A DNA stretch of 22,866 bases. It comes from an uncultured Bacteroidales bacterium. GTDB lineage: Bacteria > Bacteroidota > Bacteroidia > Bacteroidales > Bacteroidaceae. The notes below the pieces were generated by a model. That model did no database searches. It was not told the origin of the DNA and saw only the letters and a program-made list of their open reading frames with translations. The stretch's first letter is position 1; each line of letters opens with the position of its first letter. The stretch covers positions 1-22,866 of the forward strand of contig CALEFD010000046.1 of NCBI GenBank assembly GCA_937876995.1, read 5' to 3'. The position numbers and the translations under genes were made by a program. Below are positions 21,976 to 22,866 of this stretch, piece by piece.

Positions 21976-22665
21976 TTATTTAGAACTTATGCGTGTAATG
22001 TATTGCTCAATTGTCTGAGCCTCCTTTGAATTAGGATAATCAAACTTAATGCTGTTGTAGAGCTTCAAAGCCTTTGCAGGATTTTCCAATGATTCGTAAA
22101 CCAAAGCTGCCTGGAACAGGTAGTATGGAGAAAGAAGAGCATTGTCTGCTACTTTTGCAGCTTTTTCAAAAGTTGCAGCAGCCTGATTCAAATCTTCCAT
22201 CTGAGCATAGCAGTTTGCAAGTGCACCCAAAATAGCAGGTGATGCCATTTCGTCATTACCCTTGAATTTTGCAAGGTACTGTGCAGCTACTTCAAAACTG
22301 TCTAACTGTGCGCAGCAAAGTCCTGCGTATGCGTTAGCCAATTTGCCTGCCTTTGTATTGCTATACATATCAGCAATTTCTTCAAAACCTACAAAATCAA
22401 CTCCGTCACCTGCAAGTGCTGTTGCAAAATCACCATTTACAAAGTATGTTTCACCCAGGAACATAGCTGCTGATGCTTTTGTTTCACGTGGTGCAACTAC
22501 CTTTGATTTATACAACATTCCACCTGCTATGATAACAATCAGTGCTATCAATGAGATGAAGATTATCTTTTTGTTCTTGTTAAAGAACTGTTCTGAACGG
22601 TTTAAAGCCTCTTCAATGTTTACTGCAGGTGCTTGTTCTGCAGGTTTTGTCTCTTTTTTTGCCAT
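21976..22665 (-). CDS. Membrane-anchored tetratricopeptide repeat protein
   Basis: A 229-residue protein with a short charged N-terminus (MAKKETKPAEQ), one transmembrane helix at about 34-52 (IIFISLIALIVIIAGGMLY) and a helical TPR-like region at about 65-225 with repeats such as NAYAGLCCAQLDSFEVAAQYL, ILGALANCYAQMEDLNQAAATFEKAA and YYLFQAALVYESLENPAKALKLYNSI. The topology (cytoplasmic N-terminus, outside TPR domain) resembles YfgM-like proteins of E. coli that bind translocon-associated chaperones; whether that role holds here is unknown. An in-frame extension to 22776 lies upstream of the predicted promoter at 22697-22704, so the ATG at 22665 is used. tRNA-Tyr follows in the same transcript. 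Confidence 0.88.
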   Translation of the reverse strand: MAKKETKPAEQAPAVNIEEALNRSEQFFNKNKKIIFISLIALIVIIAGGMLYKSKVVAPRETKASAAMFLGETYFVNGDFATALAGDGVDFVGFEEIADMYSNTKAGKLANAYAGLCCAQLDSFEVAAQYLAKFKGNDEMASPAILGALANCYAQMEDLNQAAATFEKAAKVADNALLSPYYLFQAALVYESLENPAKALKLYNSIKFDYPNSKEAQTIEQYITRISSK

Positions 22666-22696
22666 ATCAAATATTACTGCTCTAAATTTAGCGGTG

Positions 22697-22704
22697 CAAA
22701 AATA
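22697..22704 (-). promoter_or_regulatory. -7 element of the TPR gene
   Basis: The minus strand reads TATTTTTG (TAnnTTTG). Transcription would start near 22690, 25 nt before the ATG at 22665, which settles the start choice. Confidence 0.6.
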
Positions 22705-22757
22705 GTTAAATTTTCTCATAATAAAAGGTTTTGCTTGAAATATTTCTCGTTTTTTCG

Positions 22758-22866
22758 TAGTGGGGCTGAGGGACAAGCTGTTCGGAGCTGCTCCGTTTGT
22801 AGTAATAGGGCTAAGTTTGCTAAGGTTCCGTTAGTTTATAGTGGAACTGAGGGACGTAGCTGTTCG
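22758..22866. repeat. Degenerate tandem repeat of about 40 bp, cut by the window end
   Basis: Three related units start at 22758, 22800 and 22839. Units 1 and 3 share TAGTGG..CTGAGGGAC and AGCTGTTCG; unit 2 is a diverged version (TAGTAATAGGGCTAAG). A short palindrome GGAGCTGCTCC lies at 22784-22794. No reading frame covers the repeats, and they continue beyond the window. Confidence 0.6.

Noticed and set aside
1..22866. Defence island, CRISPR, prophage or transposon content
   Set aside because: No Cas, nuclease, integrase, transposase or regular spacer array was found; the AlbA_2 gene alone is not enough to claim a defence system.

Overview
This window looks like an ordinary chromosomal stretch of an AT-rich member of the Bacteroidales (Bacteroidota). 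Three kinds of evidence point there. The promoters fit the Bacteroidota -7 consensus TAnnTTTG. Ribosome binding sites are not Shine-Dalgarno-like. The protein set is typical of the order: glutamine synthetase III, TrpB2, an OadGAB sodium pump, a LytTR regulator with membrane segments, and a GH43 lipoprotein. No insertion sequence, CRISPR array or prophage is visible. The only gene with an accessory feel is the AlbA_2/Schlafen-type ATP-binding protein at the left edge.

Layout: 99-1670 (-) holds the AlbA_2 protein. 1920-6881 (-) is a tight five-gene operon, read right to left: PLP aminotransferase, GH43-like lipoprotein, Maf pyrophosphatase, VTT/DedA-like membrane protein, family-10-like glycosyl hydrolase. 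6882-7180 is a divergent control region. It carries the aminotransferase promoter and, on the + strand, a complete tryptophan attenuator: a promoter, a 20-residue leader peptide with four Trp codons, a possible antiterminator pairing and an intrinsic terminator. The attenuator leads into 7181-12654 (+): trpB2, NAD+ synthase and glutamine synthetase III, spaced 12 and 23 nt apart. 12754-12929 encodes a short structured RNA that I read as the bacterial SRP RNA. 12933-13772 (-) is the LytTR regulator. A repeat-rich divergent spacer separates it from an AMP-forming acyl-CoA ligase (13983-15671, +). proC (15757-16548, -) converges on the ligase across a shared terminator. 16802-21666 (+) is an operon of oadG, oadA, oadB and a type-I-like glutamine synthetase, closed by a strong terminator. 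At the right, a membrane-anchored TPR protein (21976-22665, -) is followed 16 nt later by tRNA-Tyr(GTA) and one terminator. The last 110 bp hold a degenerate tandem repeat.

Themes: much of the window concerns ammonia and glutamine handling (two unrelated glutamine synthetases, NAD+ synthase, ProC, an aminotransferase) and sodium-linked decarboxylation. The observations I rate highest are: (1) the Trp attenuator, which may gate NAD and glutamine synthesis along with TrpB2; (2) an NAD+ synthase whose glutaminase domain has glycine where the catalytic cysteine should be; (3) a TGTGGC motif repeated three times at exactly 28 bp in the LytTR spacer, two copies of which form TGGC-N5-GCCA dyads; and (4) a glutamine synthetase co-operonic with a sodium pump and lacking the usual adenylylation motif.
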